From: Chloroflexota bacterium
GTDB lineage: Bacteria; Chloroflexota; Dehalococcoidia; SM23-28-2
Direction of reading: 5' to 3'
DNA length: 36,773 bases
Assembly: GCA_030691665.1 (NCBI GenBank)
Contig: JAUYDU010000370.1
Location: 1-36,773, forward strand
A program made the translations under genes and the position numbers. Shown here one piece after another: positions 1-8,098 of this stretch. Below the pieces are notes generated by a model that saw only the letters and a program-made list of their open reading frames with translations, did no database searches and had not been told where the DNA came from. Position 1 is the first letter of the stretch; each line of letters opens with the position of its first letter.

Positions 1-689
1 TTTTGCAGCGCGGCGATCAGGAGTTCTACACCCGGGTCCCCAATCTTCGTCAACTCCACCTCCGCTTGCCAGGCGACATCCTCGTCCTCGTCCGCAAGGG
101 CAGCAACTAACGGTTCGACGGCCCGGACGTCCCCAATCTCGCCCAGTGCGTACGCCGCCTCGTCTCGGACATCTGCCGAAGGGTCGCTTTGCAGGGCCTC
201 GATAAGGGGTTCGACTGCTCGCGCATCGCCTATGTCCCGCAGGGCGGCCGCAGCGTTTGCTCGGACATTCGCATCTTCGTCCCCAAGCGACGCGATCAAC
301 GGTTCGACCGCTCGTTGGTCCCCAAGGGTACCGAGCGCCTCCGCGGCCTTTGCTTGAACATCCGCGACCTCGTCGGCAAGCGCCGCTACCAGGGGTTCCA
401 CGGCCTGGCCGTAGTCGGTGTACGCCAACGTCTGCGCTGCCTGCGCCCGGACGGCGGGGTCCTCGTCCTGCAGAGCGGCAATACTGGCCTGAAGTGCTTC
501 TTCCTGCTCCGCTGTCAACGTTGCGGTTGGGGACTCAGGCTCGCCTTGTGTCCCTTGGGTTGCGGACGGAGTCGCGGGTTGAGCCTCTCCTCCTCCGCTG
601 CAACCCGCCGCTACGAGAGCCGCTACGCACATGGCAACCATGCCTACCGTAAATAAGAGAGCCGACTCGCCTCTTTGCTCTCGCATCAT
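1..689 (-). CDS. HEAT-repeat lipoprotein (3' end outside window)
   Basis: Reading leftward, an ATG at 687-689 follows a GAGGAGG ribosome binding site at about 693-699 and opens a frame of 229 codons that runs off the window edge without a stop. A second ATG follows at once and could also be used. The N-terminus has a basic start, a hydrophobic segment and a lipobox-like VAAGC. A Thr/Pro/Gln-rich linker comes next, then at least five HEAT or PBS-lyase-type repeats of about 31 residues with the recurring pattern AVEPLIxAL-x-DxxxxVRxxAAxALGxIGD. Such repeats form alpha-solenoids used for protein binding. The protein is predicted to be lipid-anchored outside the cell membrane; its partner is unknown. 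The shared repeat type suggests kinship with the lipoprotein at 1160-2173. Confidence 0.85.
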   Translation of the reverse strand, partial: MMREQRGESALLFTVGMVAMCVAALVAAGCSGGGEAQPATPSATQGTQGEPESPTATLTAEQEEALQASIAALQDEDPAVRAQAAQTLAYTDYGQAVEPLVAALADEVADVQAKAAEALGTLGDQRAVEPLIASLGDEDANVRANAAAALRDIGDARAVEPLIEALQSDPSADVRDEAAYALGEIGDVRAVEPLVAALADEDEDVAWQAEVELTKIGDPGVELLIAALQ

Positions 690-735
690 GTGCCTCCTCG
701 GCTGAAGTCAGGAGCCCCAGCTATGAGAGCCCCGC

Positions 736-757
736 GAGGAGAGCTCTAGCTCTTCTC
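736..757 (-). terminator. Inverted repeat downstream of the small lipoprotein gene
   Basis: Two 10-base arms (736-745 and 748-757) pair with a single G-U position around a 2-base centre. The repeat lies just after the stop of the minus-strand gene ending at 760 and before the start of the next gene at 689. There is no clear U-run, so termination activity is uncertain. Confidence 0.3.
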
Positions 758-759
758 GT

Positions 760-1125
760 TCAATCCCAGGTCGAGACCGCGATCAATTCGAGGTTCTTGT
801 CAAAAGTGAGTTTGGTCCCCGGCTCATAGGTCTCACCACCAAGGGTCACGGTCGCGTCACCGACAGTAAGCTTTGCGCCATAGCACCGGTATTGCGGTTC
901 GCCGTTCACGATCTCTATGCCCGAGGAGCCAGGAGGAAAATGGAAGATGATCTTGCCCTCCGTCTGCCCCACTATCGTCGCCTCCGCGCGGCACAGTTGA
1001 GTCCCAGACGGATAAGTATCCAAGATGTCGGAATACGTGGGGACGCTGGCGCCGCCACCTCCGCACGCAGCCAGGGCCATGCATGCGCCACAGAGAAGAA
1101 CCATCGCTAAGGTCGCTCTGTTCAT
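760..1125 (-). CDS. Small lipoprotein of unknown function
   Basis: The 121-residue product starts at ATG 1123-1125 behind a purine-rich AGGGGAG site. A longer in-frame reading exists upstream, but it has no signal sequence and crosses the neighbouring gene on low-complexity codons. The N-terminus is a classical lipoprotein signal with a hydrophobic core ending in ALAAC at residues 17-21, then a Gly run. The mature part of about 100 residues is mostly polar with two Cys residues (near 44 and 79) that could form a disulphide; I do not recognise the fold. The signal peptide and upstream region closely resemble those of the gene at 1160-2173, 34 bases upstream, although the mature parts are unrelated. 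The two probably share a transcript. Confidence 0.75.
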   Translation of the reverse strand: MNRATLAMVLLCGACMALAACGGGGASVPTYSDILDTYPSGTQLCRAEATIVGQTEGKIIFHFPPGSSGIEIVNGEPQYRCYGAKLTVGDATVTLGGETYEPGTKLTFDKNLELIAVSTWD

Positions 1126-1159
1126 TGTGCTCCCCTTCCCTCGCTGTCCGTCCGCCAGC

Positions 1160-2173
1160 CTACTGCTCCTCCCACCACTGCCGCCAGCGGTCGGCGTCCT
1201 CGCCGAAATCCTGCCCGGTAATGGCTTCCAGCGCCTCGGCGGCGGGATGCCCCACCGGCAAGTCTTCATCCTCAAGCGCCTGGATGAGGGCGGGGACCGC
1301 TTCCACCGCCTCCGGCCCGATGTCCCGCAGCGCACAGGCGGCGGCCTCTCGCACCCATTGGTGTTCATCTCCCAGGGCCTGGGCGAGGGCGGGTACGGCA
1401 TCCACCGCCTCCCGCCCGATCTTCCCCAGGGACCACGCGGCGTTCTCTCGCACTGCCCTCTCTTCATCTCCCAGGGCTTGGATGAGGGCGGGGACTACTC
1501 CTTCCTCCGGCCCGATCTCCCCCAGCGCCCTGGCGGCGTAGAAGCGTACCCAGTAGTCTTCGTCACTCAGGGCCTGAACAAAGACCTCGTGGGGCGGCGA
1601 CAGATTAGCCAGAGCGTCGAGCACGGCCTTCCGCCAGACAATATGGAACGGGGCTTCCGTCTTGCTAGGGCAGGAGTAAATGACCCCGGACATCATGGGT
1701 TCTCTTTCATCGATCGGCACGGTCAGCGGCGCGCTCCCCGGCGTAGTAAGCGTCATCTGGCCGTCAACTTCCGCCCCGGTGTAGCAGAAGTATCTGCTGC
1801 CGTAGGCTGTCCCAAGAGGGTTGCCGATCAAAGCAATCGTTAGGGTAGCGTCACAGGGTGTTCCCTCAGCCACTACCTGCACACCTAACCCAACAAGGAT
1901 GCGCTGGAGAGTTTCGGCGATGGGCAGGAAGAACTCCTCCTCAATCTCGGGGTAGGATTGCTGTACGCCCAGGCAGAGTGTCTGCACACCCTGTCCGGGG
2001 GACAGCGTAGGGGTGACTGTCGGCAGGTCTGGCGTGGGGGTGGGCTCAGCGACAACGGGCGAAGTCGTGGACCCAATAGTGGGTGTGGAAGAGGGACCGC
2101 CGCCGCCGCACGCAGCCACGAGGGTCATGCAGGCGCCAGAGAGAAGGGCCATCGCTAGGCTCGCTGCGTTCAT
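1160..2173 (-). CDS. Lipoprotein with unknown middle domain and C-terminal HEAT repeats
   Basis: The start is ATG 2171-2173 with a GGGAGGGGG site upstream, giving 337 residues. The frame stays open far upstream, but that stretch is antisense-like shadow of the propeller gene. A lipoprotein signal ends at VAAC near residue 21, followed by a Gly run and a Thr/Pro-rich linker to about residue 60. Residues 60-190 form an unrecognised domain with several Cys. From about 195 to 325 there are four HEAT-like repeats with the pattern ALGDExxxVRExAAxALGxIGxEAVxAVPALIQAL. The end is Trp-rich. It is probably an exported scaffold protein. Other HEAT lipoprotein genes flank the cluster. Confidence 0.82.
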   Translation of the reverse strand: MNAASLAMALLSGACMTLVAACGGGGPSSTPTIGSTTSPVVAEPTPTPDLPTVTPTLSPGQGVQTLCLGVQQSYPEIEEEFFLPIAETLQRILVGLGVQVVAEGTPCDATLTIALIGNPLGTAYGSRYFCYTGAEVDGQMTLTTPGSAPLTVPIDEREPMMSGVIYSCPSKTEAPFHIVWRKAVLDALANLSPPHEVFVQALSDEDYWVRFYAARALGEIGPEEGVVPALIQALGDEERAVRENAAWSLGKIGREAVDAVPALAQALGDEHQWVREAAACALRDIGPEAVEAVPALIQALEDEDLPVGHPAAEALEAITGQDFGEDADRWRQWWEEQ

Positions 2174-2271
2174 CGTGTTCCCCCTCCCTTGGCGGCCGTC
2201 TGTTGGTCTTGCATGCTCGACACTGCCGGACGCCTTCGCCAGTGGGCGATCTACTTCTAGGGCGCTGATGC

Positions 2272-3537
2272 TCACGGGCGTTCTGGCACCCAGCGCTCCT
2301 CCACCGCGGTGGTGTCGAGGGCGTAAACGTATCCGTCCTCGCTCCCGACGTACACTACTCCGGCCGCCACCGCTGGGGAGGAGGCCGGGGAGGTGACCGG
2401 GCCGCCCGTCTGGAAGCGCCAGCGCTCTACCCCCGTGGCAGCGTCTAGAGCGTAGAGGTAGGATTCGTCGGGGATATCGTCGGCGGCGATATAGACTACC
2501 CCCTCTGCCATCACTGGTGAGGAGAACCAGGCGCCGGTCTGGAAGCGCCAGCCCTGTTCTCCCGTGACCGCATTCAAAGTGTAAGCGCCGTCGGAGCTGC
2601 CGACATAGACTACGGCGTTGGCGACCGCGGGTGGGCCTTCCACGCCACTTCCGAAGGCCCAGCGCTCCTCCCCCGTCGCGGCGTCCAGCGCGCGTACGCC
2701 ACCGAGCCAGCTGCCAGTGTAGACCGTCCCATCCGCCACCACCAGGGCGGGAAGCGAGCGCCCGGCGTCGCGGCGCCACCGCAGTTCCCCCGTGGCGGCG
2801 TCCACGGCGTAGACGTGCCCGTCCCCGCTGCCAACGTACACTGCACCCTCCGCCACCACTGGGGAGGAGAGGCCAACGGCCTGGCCCTCGTAGCCCGTCT
2901 GGAAGCGCCACAGCCACTCCCCCGTGGCGGCGTCCAGGGCGTAGACGTAGTTGTCGCCGCTGCCGATGTAGACTACCCCCTGCACCACCGCCGGGGACGA
3001 GACCGAGCCGCCGGTCTCGAAGCGCCACCGCTCCTCGCCCGTGGCGGCGTTCAGGGCGTAGACGTAGTTGTCGCCGCTGCCAATGTAGACGACCCCGTCC
3101 ACTGCCGCCGGGGACGAGACCGAGCCGCCGGTCTCGAAGCGCCACCGCTCCTCCCCCGTGGCGGCGTCCAGGGCGTAGACGTAGTTGTTGTAGCTGCCCA
3201 CATAGACAACCCCGCTTGCCACCTCCGGGTGGGCGTAACCCCACCCGCCCGTCTGGAAGCGCCAAAGCACCTTTGGCGAGCGTTCAACGTCCGGGCCCTC
3301 TGGTGGCGACGTTGCAGTGGGGGCAGGCGTCGGCGAGAGCAGCGGTGTGCGCTCCGCTATGGCTGATGTCCGCTCCGGCGTTGGCGTTGCTTCGCGGTCC
3401 GATGTTGCCGTAGGGGTCGTTCCAGTTGGAGATGGGGTGGGCGTATCCTCGGACATCTCAAAACGGATGCACCCACCTGCAAGCAGGACCAGAAGGAGCA
3501 TGACGCCCATCATCTCGAGCGACCGTCCGACCTTCAT
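2272..3537 (-). CDS. PQQ-like eight-bladed beta-propeller lipoprotein
   Basis: The 421-residue protein starts at ATG 3535-3537. A signal segment ends in LAGGC near residue 23, followed by a Ser/Thr/Pro linker to about residue 85. The rest has eight repeats of about 39 residues with the signature GVVYVGSxDxxVYALDAATGEERWRF, the tryptophan-docking pattern of PQQ-type or BamB-like propellers. No catalytic dehydrogenase residues or cytochrome motif are visible, so a binding or scaffolding role outside the membrane is more likely than quinoprotein catalysis. Blades 2 and 3 are almost identical at DNA level, which points to recent tandem duplication. It lies 98 bases upstream of the HEAT lipoprotein on the same strand. 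Confidence 0.88.
   Translation of the reverse strand: MKVGRSLEMMGVMLLLVLLAGGCIRFEMSEDTPTPSPTGTTPTATSDREATPTPERTSAIAERTPLLSPTPAPTATSPPEGPDVERSPKVLWRFQTGGWGYAHPEVASGVVYVGSYNNYVYALDAATGEERWRFETGGSVSSPAAVDGVVYIGSGDNYVYALNAATGEERWRFETGGSVSSPAVVQGVVYIGSGDNYVYALDAATGEWLWRFQTGYEGQAVGLSSPVVAEGAVYVGSGDGHVYAVDAATGELRWRRDAGRSLPALVVADGTVYTGSWLGGVRALDAATGEERWAFGSGVEGPPAVANAVVYVGSSDGAYTLNAVTGEQGWRFQTGAWFSSPVMAEGVVYIAADDIPDESYLYALDAATGVERWRFQTGGPVTSPASSPAVAAGVVYVGSEDGYVYALDTTAVEERWVPERP
2991..3224. repeat. Tandem 117-bp repeat encoding propeller blades
   Basis: Two adjacent units (2991-3107 and 3108-3224) begin with the same CCGGGGACGAGACCGAGCC and are nearly identical for about 90 bases. The period of 117 bases equals 39 codons, one propeller blade. 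This is intragenic blade duplication, not a mobile repeat. Confidence 0.8.
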
Positions 3538-3653
3538 CTTGTCTTGCCCCCTATTGGCGGCACCTTCATCTCTGTGCCCTATAACCAGCCTAGTTCCGAA
3601 GATAGCGGGCGTGCGTTACCGATGTGTTACTACACCCTTACCATGGGAGAACA

Positions 3654-3863
3654 ATTCTCCCCACGAAAATGAGTGCAGAAGTTGTCGTCCTCCCGGCTCT
3701 CGCCGCCGCACGATGAGCAGAGCACAAGGCCTTGTTCGCCGCGATGCCCCATTGACCGTGGAGCAGGTTCTGGAGGACATTCTACCTGCGACAGAAAAGA
3801 GGTCATTCTAGCTGCGACGCGACACTATAGGACGGCTGCATGATGCCGCGCACGGGGGAGAAT
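3654..3863. mobile_element. Possible IS-end or MITE-like relic
   Basis: This lies in the gene-free stretch 3538-3897. A 9-base ATTCTCCCC at 3654-3662 is matched by its exact inverse, GGGGAGAAT, at 3855-3863. Inside, two similar direct copies, GACATTCTACCTGCGAC and GTCATTCTAGCTGCGAC, lie about 35 bases apart near 3776-3825. Multiple subterminal direct repeats of this kind are typical of IS21-type element ends. No transposase frame is convincing. A compact hairpin (GGGAGAA-CAA-TTCTCCC) overlaps the left end at 3646-3661. The family assignment is inference. Otherwise the 3538-3897 gap shows no gene. Confidence 0.35.
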
Positions 3864-3897
3864 GTCAAATGCGACTGGTCGCCGGCCTAGCGCGCCG

Positions 3898-4191
3898 TCA
3901 GTGTCTGTTCGGTACTCGGGGTCGCTCCGGCCATCGCCGGAACGCCAGCCAGACGAGCATCAGGCCGCTCACCACGGGGACGACCACTAGCAAAACAAGG
4001 GCGCGGCTATACCCCGCCCATGGCAGAGCCTCCCAAGTAAGAACGATAACGAAAACGAGTCCCACAACCGGGATGAATACGAGTAGGGTGAGCCAGCGGG
4101 ACCAGCCCAGCTTTCCGGAAAGTTGCCACACTGCGGCTAGTACCATCACGATCCAGACGATGAACAGCAGTTCAAAAGGGCCGATACTCAT
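3898..4191 (-). CDS. Small three-helix membrane protein, unknown
   Basis: I place the start at ATG 4189-4191 because a GGGAGGT site sits 8-9 bases upstream. The frame is open further upstream but lacks a ribosome site and would add a basic, Cys-containing tail ahead of the first helix. The 97 residues contain three hydrophobic segments (about 5-25, 33-53 and 61-85) and end in a basic Arg-rich tail, so the C-terminus is probably cytoplasmic. It resembles phospholipase D-nuclease N-terminal-type or PspC-like small membrane proteins only in general layout. No function can be assigned. Confidence 0.65.
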   Translation of the reverse strand: MSIGPFELLFIVWIVMVLAAVWQLSGKLGWSRWLTLLVFIPVVGLVFVIVLTWEALPWAGYSRALVLLVVVPVVSGLMLVWLAFRRWPERPRVPNRH

Positions 4192-4372
4192 GACGAATGA
4201 CCTCCCGCCTCTGCATGCCAGCGGGTATCTCTTGGAGCACTGGTGACGCGAGTACGCATTGCGAGACCTGCGAGCTAAGGGGGGCAACAGGGCGTGTCAG
4301 CCCGGTCCGAGCACTTTGTCCCGATTGTACTGGCGGCAGGTTGGAGGGCATCAGCCTGGGCGATCAGATAGA

Positions 4373-4666
4373 CTACTCAGAGCCCTTGTCCACCATCTCT
4401 CGTTCCTCCCTGTCATACGCTCCACTGTAGCGCATGTATCCACCGCAGATGCAGAGCACCGACGCAAGGAAGAACAGCAACGCAAGGAAAGGCACCCCTG
4501 CGGCCAGTGATCTCACTACACCCACGAAGAATAGGGCAACGCCGATGGCGCCCAGGATTGAGCTAGGCACGTGGGTCGAATAGGGCCCGCCCGCCAGACC
4601 CCACCCAAGCACGCCAAGTTTGGGGTTCTCTGTCAGTTTCCGTTTGACACCGTCTGGCTGCACCAT
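4373..4666 (-). CDS. Small membrane protein with two hydrophobic segments, unknown
   Basis: The 97-residue product begins at ATG 4664-4666 with a GAGGG site about 5 bases upstream. After a polar, basic stretch of about 30 residues there are two adjacent hydrophobic helices (about 36-53 and 57-76), then an acidic and charged tail. The 181 bases between this gene and the next one (start 4191) contain nothing recognisable. It may be coexpressed with the thioredoxin-like lipoprotein upstream. I do not recognise a family. Confidence 0.6.
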   Translation of the reverse strand: MVQPDGVKRKLTENPKLGVLGWGLAGGPYSTHVPSSILGAIGVALFFVGVVRSLAAGVPFLALLFFLASVLCICGGYMRYSGAYDREEREMVDKGSE

Positions 4667-4741
4667 TTCTGCCCTCGTTTCATCTGCGGAGGGCCACTAC
4701 CTGCCCTCTCCTCGTCTGCGCTAGCCCAATAGGCTGACAGA

Positions 4742-5299
4742 TCAACGGCAAATGATGTAGCTTCCAGTCTTGGTCTTTGACTTTTCAGTCTTTCCAACCT
4801 GTCCCTGGAATACCTCGTATTCCTGTTCAAGAACATCTATTGAGGTCTCACCAACCACCTGCCTCGTGTGGTCCCCACTGTGGAAAACCATGACTGGATG
4901 CCCACTTGTGCCTTCAACGAGTGTCCTTTGCTCACTATTGAGGTCAGCATATCTGACCCATATCACGTCCACCTCAGGCTGCCTTTGCTCGAATTCCGTG
5001 ATGATGGGTTTCTGATACGCGCAGTGAGGACAGCCAGGCGAGTAGGCAAACAGGAGCTTCACACCACTCTCTGGGGCCGGCGTGGGCGTGGCTGTCGGCG
5101 GGACGGGTGTACGTGTGGCTACGGGTGTGGCTGTCCTGGCCTGGGCCTGTTTCGTGGGCGTAGCTGGGACTTTCTCTTCCTCACTCCCTCCGCACGCCGC
5201 CAGGAGAAGAGGCCCAAGGGCCAACAGGACAAGAATGCCGACGAGCCTAAGAGACAGACGACCACCTCTGACGGGCCCAACGTGTGCTGGAATTCCCAT
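4742..5299 (-). CDS. Thioredoxin-fold lipoprotein with CPHC redox centre
   Basis: The start at ATG 5297-5299 is fixed by a GGAGGT site 6 bases upstream; the frame is open to 5419 but without a better site. The 185-residue protein has a basic N-terminus, a long hydrophobic core and a lipobox LLLAAC with Cys36, then a Thr/Pro-rich linker to residue 78. The thioredoxin-like domain follows, with the active site C90-P-H-C93 and a likely cis-Pro in GHPVMVF. CPHC is the DsbA-type active-site sequence, and thioredoxin-fold proteins catalyse thiol-disulphide exchange. Placement outside the membrane suggests a role in disulphide formation or repair of exported proteins. Its neighbours are small membrane proteins. 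Confidence 0.85.
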   Translation of the reverse strand: MGIPAHVGPVRGGRLSLRLVGILVLLALGPLLLAACGGSEEEKVPATPTKQAQARTATPVATRTPVPPTATPTPAPESGVKLLFAYSPGCPHCAYQKPIITEFEQRQPEVDVIWVRYADLNSEQRTLVEGTSGHPVMVFHSGDHTRQVVGETSIDVLEQEYEVFQGQVGKTEKSKTKTGSYIICR

Positions 5300-5478
5300 T
5301 ACTGACCTCCTGTCGGGTCTAATCGAAGCCGTTCCCAGAAATCCGGTGCAGAATCTGGGTCGGCTCCCGTTGGCCGATGCGTCCGCCGTTGCGGCGTGAG
5401 TTCCTCTAAACTTGGGCATGTCGCGTCACCTCCCGTATCTTACGCCCGACTTCTCAGCGCCCGCCATCGCCAGCGCTT

Positions 5479-5814
5479 CTAGGGATGCAATGCCGCACCG
5501 AGCGCGCTGAGGGTGATGAGACAAAGGATCCCCGGCCAATGCTTCCAGCTCCAAGCGAAGCCCAGCAAGAAGTAGCCAGAAGCCAGCCCGATGAGGAGTC
5601 CGGCCACGCTCAGAACCAGGACGTCTGCCATGATGAAGCAGTCGGTTGGTATCGAGCTCTCGCCCTGGGCTGCCTCGCTCTCCCCCAGGGAATGGCCTGC
5701 GGCCGATGCCGCGGCCACTTGCCGGCGTCTGGCCAGGAGCTGCGCCAGTGGAATGACCACAAGGGCCGTGACTCCCCACACTATGGCGGTACCAATCAGA
5801 ATACTGAGCGCCAT
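5479..5814 (-). CDS. Small membrane protein with three hydrophobic segments, unknown
   Basis: ATG 5812-5814 follows an excellent AAGGAGGAGGA site. The 111 residues show a first helix at about 5-25, an Arg-rich cytoplasmic-type stretch, an Ala/Ser/Glu-rich linker, and two more hydrophobic segments at about 62-85 and 92-108. The product ends just after the last helix. No motif is recognised. It lies between the histidine kinase and the thioredoxin-like lipoprotein on the same strand, separated from the kinase stop by about 230 bases, so it may have its own promoter. Confidence 0.65.
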   Translation of the reverse strand: MALSILIGTAIVWGVTALVVIPLAQLLARRRQVAAASAAGHSLGESEAAQGESSIPTDCFIMADVLVLSVAGLLIGLASGYFLLGFAWSWKHWPGILCLITLSALGAALHP

Positions 5815-5988
5815 CTCGTCCTCCTCCTTTCCAGCGATTTCGCTGAGCGCATGACGGTCATCCCGTCCATCGAGGGAACAATACAGGAGGAGTGTTACTG
5901 AGGCGTTACCGGAAGCTTACGATCGCAGAACGATCTGGCGATGACAGCGAAAATAGGCTTGCGTCGATAGCCGAGCCCACTGGCCATT

Positions 5989-6000
5989 CCCCAATTGGGG
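5989..6000. other. Perfect 12-bp palindrome downstream of the kinase gene
   Basis: CCCCAATTGGGG lies 43 bases beyond the stop of the histidine kinase gene in the 228-base gap 5815-6042. It could be a weak terminator stem with an AATT loop or a protein-binding site. No U-run follows it. Confidence 0.3.
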
Positions 6001-6042
6001 CCGTTTCCGGCGAAACAGGGACAGGGACCGAGAGACCTGAGA

Positions 6043-6951
6043 TCAGGATTTGGAATCCATTCTCTGGAGAGGCAGGGTAACGGTAAAGGTGCTGCCCTTG
6101 CCGGGCGTGCTTTCCACCGTGATCTGCCCCCCGTGCTGCTCCACAATCTTCTTGGCAAGCGGCAGGCCCAAGCCGCTGCCGCCCTCCAGCCGGGTTCGCA
6201 TGTGCCTTGCCCGATACGTCTCGTCGAAGATGTGAGGCAGGTCTTCGGCTGGGATACCTTCCCCCTTGTCGGAGACCTGAGCCTCTAGGACGTCGTCCCT
6301 GACTCCAAGATGGACGTCCACGACGGAGTCAGGAGGGGAGTACTTTATGCCATTATCGAGCAAGTTAATCAACACTTGCTCCAGTTCTTCAGGGTCTCCC
6401 AGCGTCCTAGGGATTCTTGGCGAGGCGTGCAGGTTTAGCTGAATGCGCTTCTTCTCGGCTTGCTCGGTGAGTTTGAGGATTGCATCTTCGGCAATCCTCG
6501 CTACGTTGACCGGCTGCATGTCCAGCACAAACTCGGGGTTGTCCAGGCGCCAGAGGCGATGAAGCTTATCTATGAGTCGAGCTAGCCTTTCAGCCTCCTC
6601 TTGGATGATCTTCTGGTGGCGTCGCCAAATGCCTTCCTCTCCAATGGTGCACTCCCCCATTTCGGCTGCGTACCCCTTGATGGCAGCCAGAGGGGCCCTA
6701 AGTTCATGGGTCAGATGGCCGATGAATTCCGCCGAGGGACTATCTCTCCCTTCGGACAGCCCCTCTGCTGGTTTGCCAGCATCTTCTGGAACGGGCGTCG
6801 GCGAAACGCTCTGCTGTCGACGAAATCGTTGGAAGAGCCAAAGAGCTAGCGCCCCACACCCCAATAGGCCGAAAGCTAGCGCAAGGGCGGAAAAGATGTC
6901 CATGTACACAGTGGGAACAACGACAACGAAGCCGAAGCGCCATACTGTCAT
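6043..6951 (-). CDS. Membrane sensor histidine kinase
   Basis: The 302-residue kinase has one long N-terminal hydrophobic segment (about 7-40), then a short linker with no clear sensor domain. The dimerisation/phosphoacceptor H-box is HELRAPLA with the likely phosphorylated His82. The HATPase domain shows the N-box NLLDNGIKYS, G1 DKGEGIP and G2 GSGLGLPLAKK. It autophosphorylates and passes phosphate to a response regulator, surely the one encoded just upstream, whose stop codon overlaps this start (ATGA at 6948-6951). The lack of a sizeable extracellular loop suggests it senses the membrane or a partner protein. Neighbouring membrane proteins and lipoproteins are candidate partners, by inference only. 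Confidence 0.93.
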   Translation of the reverse strand: MTVWRFGFVVVVPTVYMDIFSALALAFGLLGCGALALWLFQRFRRQQSVSPTPVPEDAGKPAEGLSEGRDSPSAEFIGHLTHELRAPLAAIKGYAAEMGECTIGEEGIWRRHQKIIQEEAERLARLIDKLHRLWRLDNPEFVLDMQPVNVARIAEDAILKLTEQAEKKRIQLNLHASPRIPRTLGDPEELEQVLINLLDNGIKYSPPDSVVDVHLGVRDDVLEAQVSDKGEGIPAEDLPHIFDETYRARHMRTRLEGGSGLGLPLAKKIVEQHGGQITVESTPGKGSTFTVTLPLQRMDSKS

Positions 6952-7646
6952 CTGAAGTCCCTAAACTTGTAGCCTATGCTATGCACATTGAGGATGTAGC
7001 GTGGCTCTCGGGGATTCGGCTCGAGCTTCCGTCGCAATTCCGCGATATGTTTTCTGACCGTCTCGGTTTCGGTGTCGTCGGGGTAGTCGAAGACCTGCTC
7101 CAACAGCGTGGTCTTGCCGAGAGGTATCCCAGCGTTCTCTACCAGCTTCTTTAGAAGGTCGAACTCCTTGGGAGTTAGGTGAACATCCCGCCATTGTCCT
7201 TCCCTTAGGATGCTGACAGTTCTTTGTGGGATGCCGATCTGCATGTAGTCATCAATGACGATGACTTGGGGTGGCAACTTAGACCTGATCCTCGCCGCCA
7301 ACTCGCGCTCACTTATCAGGTCTTTCCGGAGGTAGTCGTCGGCACCCACGTCAAAGCCTAGTTCCAGATCACGTACGTCTTTTCGCTTGTCGGTCAGAAA
7401 GATGATAGGGGTTCTGTTTCCTTGACCGCGAATTCGCTTGCAAACATCTATTCCGTTCAGGTTGGGGTCGCCTAGTTCTATGTCGAGGATAATAAGGTCA
7501 GGCGCGTACTGTTCCACGCAATGCAGTGCCTCATGGCCATCACGCGCAAGGAGGACCTCGTACCCCCTTCTCTCAAGTTGGCCTTGAATGAGAGCGGAAT
7601 AATGAGGCTCGTCTTCTACTACCAGAATCCGCTTCCTCACAGTCAT
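6948..7646 (-). CDS. OmpR/PhoB-family response regulator
   Basis: The 232-residue protein has a receiver domain (about 5-120) with acidic residues E11-D12, phosphoacceptor Asp55 in LIILD, the conserved Thr in IIFLT and Lys in YLRKDL. The C-terminal winged helix (about 130-232) shows LTPKEFDLLKKL, the recognition helix region ETVRKHIAELRRKL and a final hairpin IGYKFRD. It binds DNA as a phosphorylated dimer to control target promoters. It precedes and overlaps the histidine kinase gene by 4 bases, the usual arrangement for a two-component pair. A 12-bp palindrome lies about 105 bases upstream of its start and could be a regulator site. Confidence 0.94.
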   Translation of the reverse strand: MTVRKRILVVEDEPHYSALIQGQLERRGYEVLLARDGHEALHCVEQYAPDLIILDIELGDPNLNGIDVCKRIRGQGNRTPIIFLTDKRKDVRDLELGFDVGADDYLRKDLISERELAARIRSKLPPQVIVIDDYMQIGIPQRTVSILREGQWRDVHLTPKEFDLLKKLVENAGIPLGKTTLLEQVFDYPDDTETETVRKHIAELRRKLEPNPREPRYILNVHSIGYKFRDFR

Positions 7647-8027
7647 TTCCGCCTGCCGAATGGTAATCGTACTTTCTGCGTAGGTTCTCTGGATACTCCC
7701 AACACGCGATCCGCTCTTGCTGCCTACACAGCGGGGTCTTGACGACCAGATGATCGATCATGAGGCAACCCCTTGTCAAACCTGCCTTGGACTTGGGAGC
7801 CCCTTCTGCCCGCGGGAGAGGACCTGCCCGTTCAAGCGGTTTCTTCTTGTTCGGAAAGCCCTCCATAACCTCCCGGGAACGCGAGCACGGAATTCAGCCT
7901 GTGCAACTTTCCCCGACGGCAGGACCTCTCTTGCCGCGGGGTCATCAGGCGTCACGCGTGCTCAGGCTCCACCCCCGCTTAACTCTGAGTTGGCAGCAAC
8001 TTCCGGAATCTGCATAAGGAGTTCTTA
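7647..8027. other. Gene-free stretch upstream of the response regulator, with a 12-bp palindrome
   Basis: No convincing gene is seen on either strand in these 381 bases. ATGATCGATCAT at 7750-7761 is a perfect palindrome located upstream of the minus-strand two-component operon and may be an operator. I found no strong -35/-10 pair. Confidence 0.35.
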
Positions 8028-8098
8028 ATGGACACCTCAAGGCTTGCTCTCGCTGCCCAGGGGACGATAGGGTATCGCCCAAGGGAAAAGAGCAGGCA

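Noticed and set aside
2174..3265. Long in-frame extension upstream of the HEAT lipoprotein
   Set aside because: It is the antisense-like shadow of the propeller gene in another frame: low complexity, Arg/Gly-rich, and no signal sequence. The internal ATG at 2173 starts a clean lipoprotein signal.
3317..3811. Plus-strand frame of about 164 codons
   Set aside because: Its first half is antisense to the propeller gene and its second half crosses the IS-like relic; no ribosome site or known domain.
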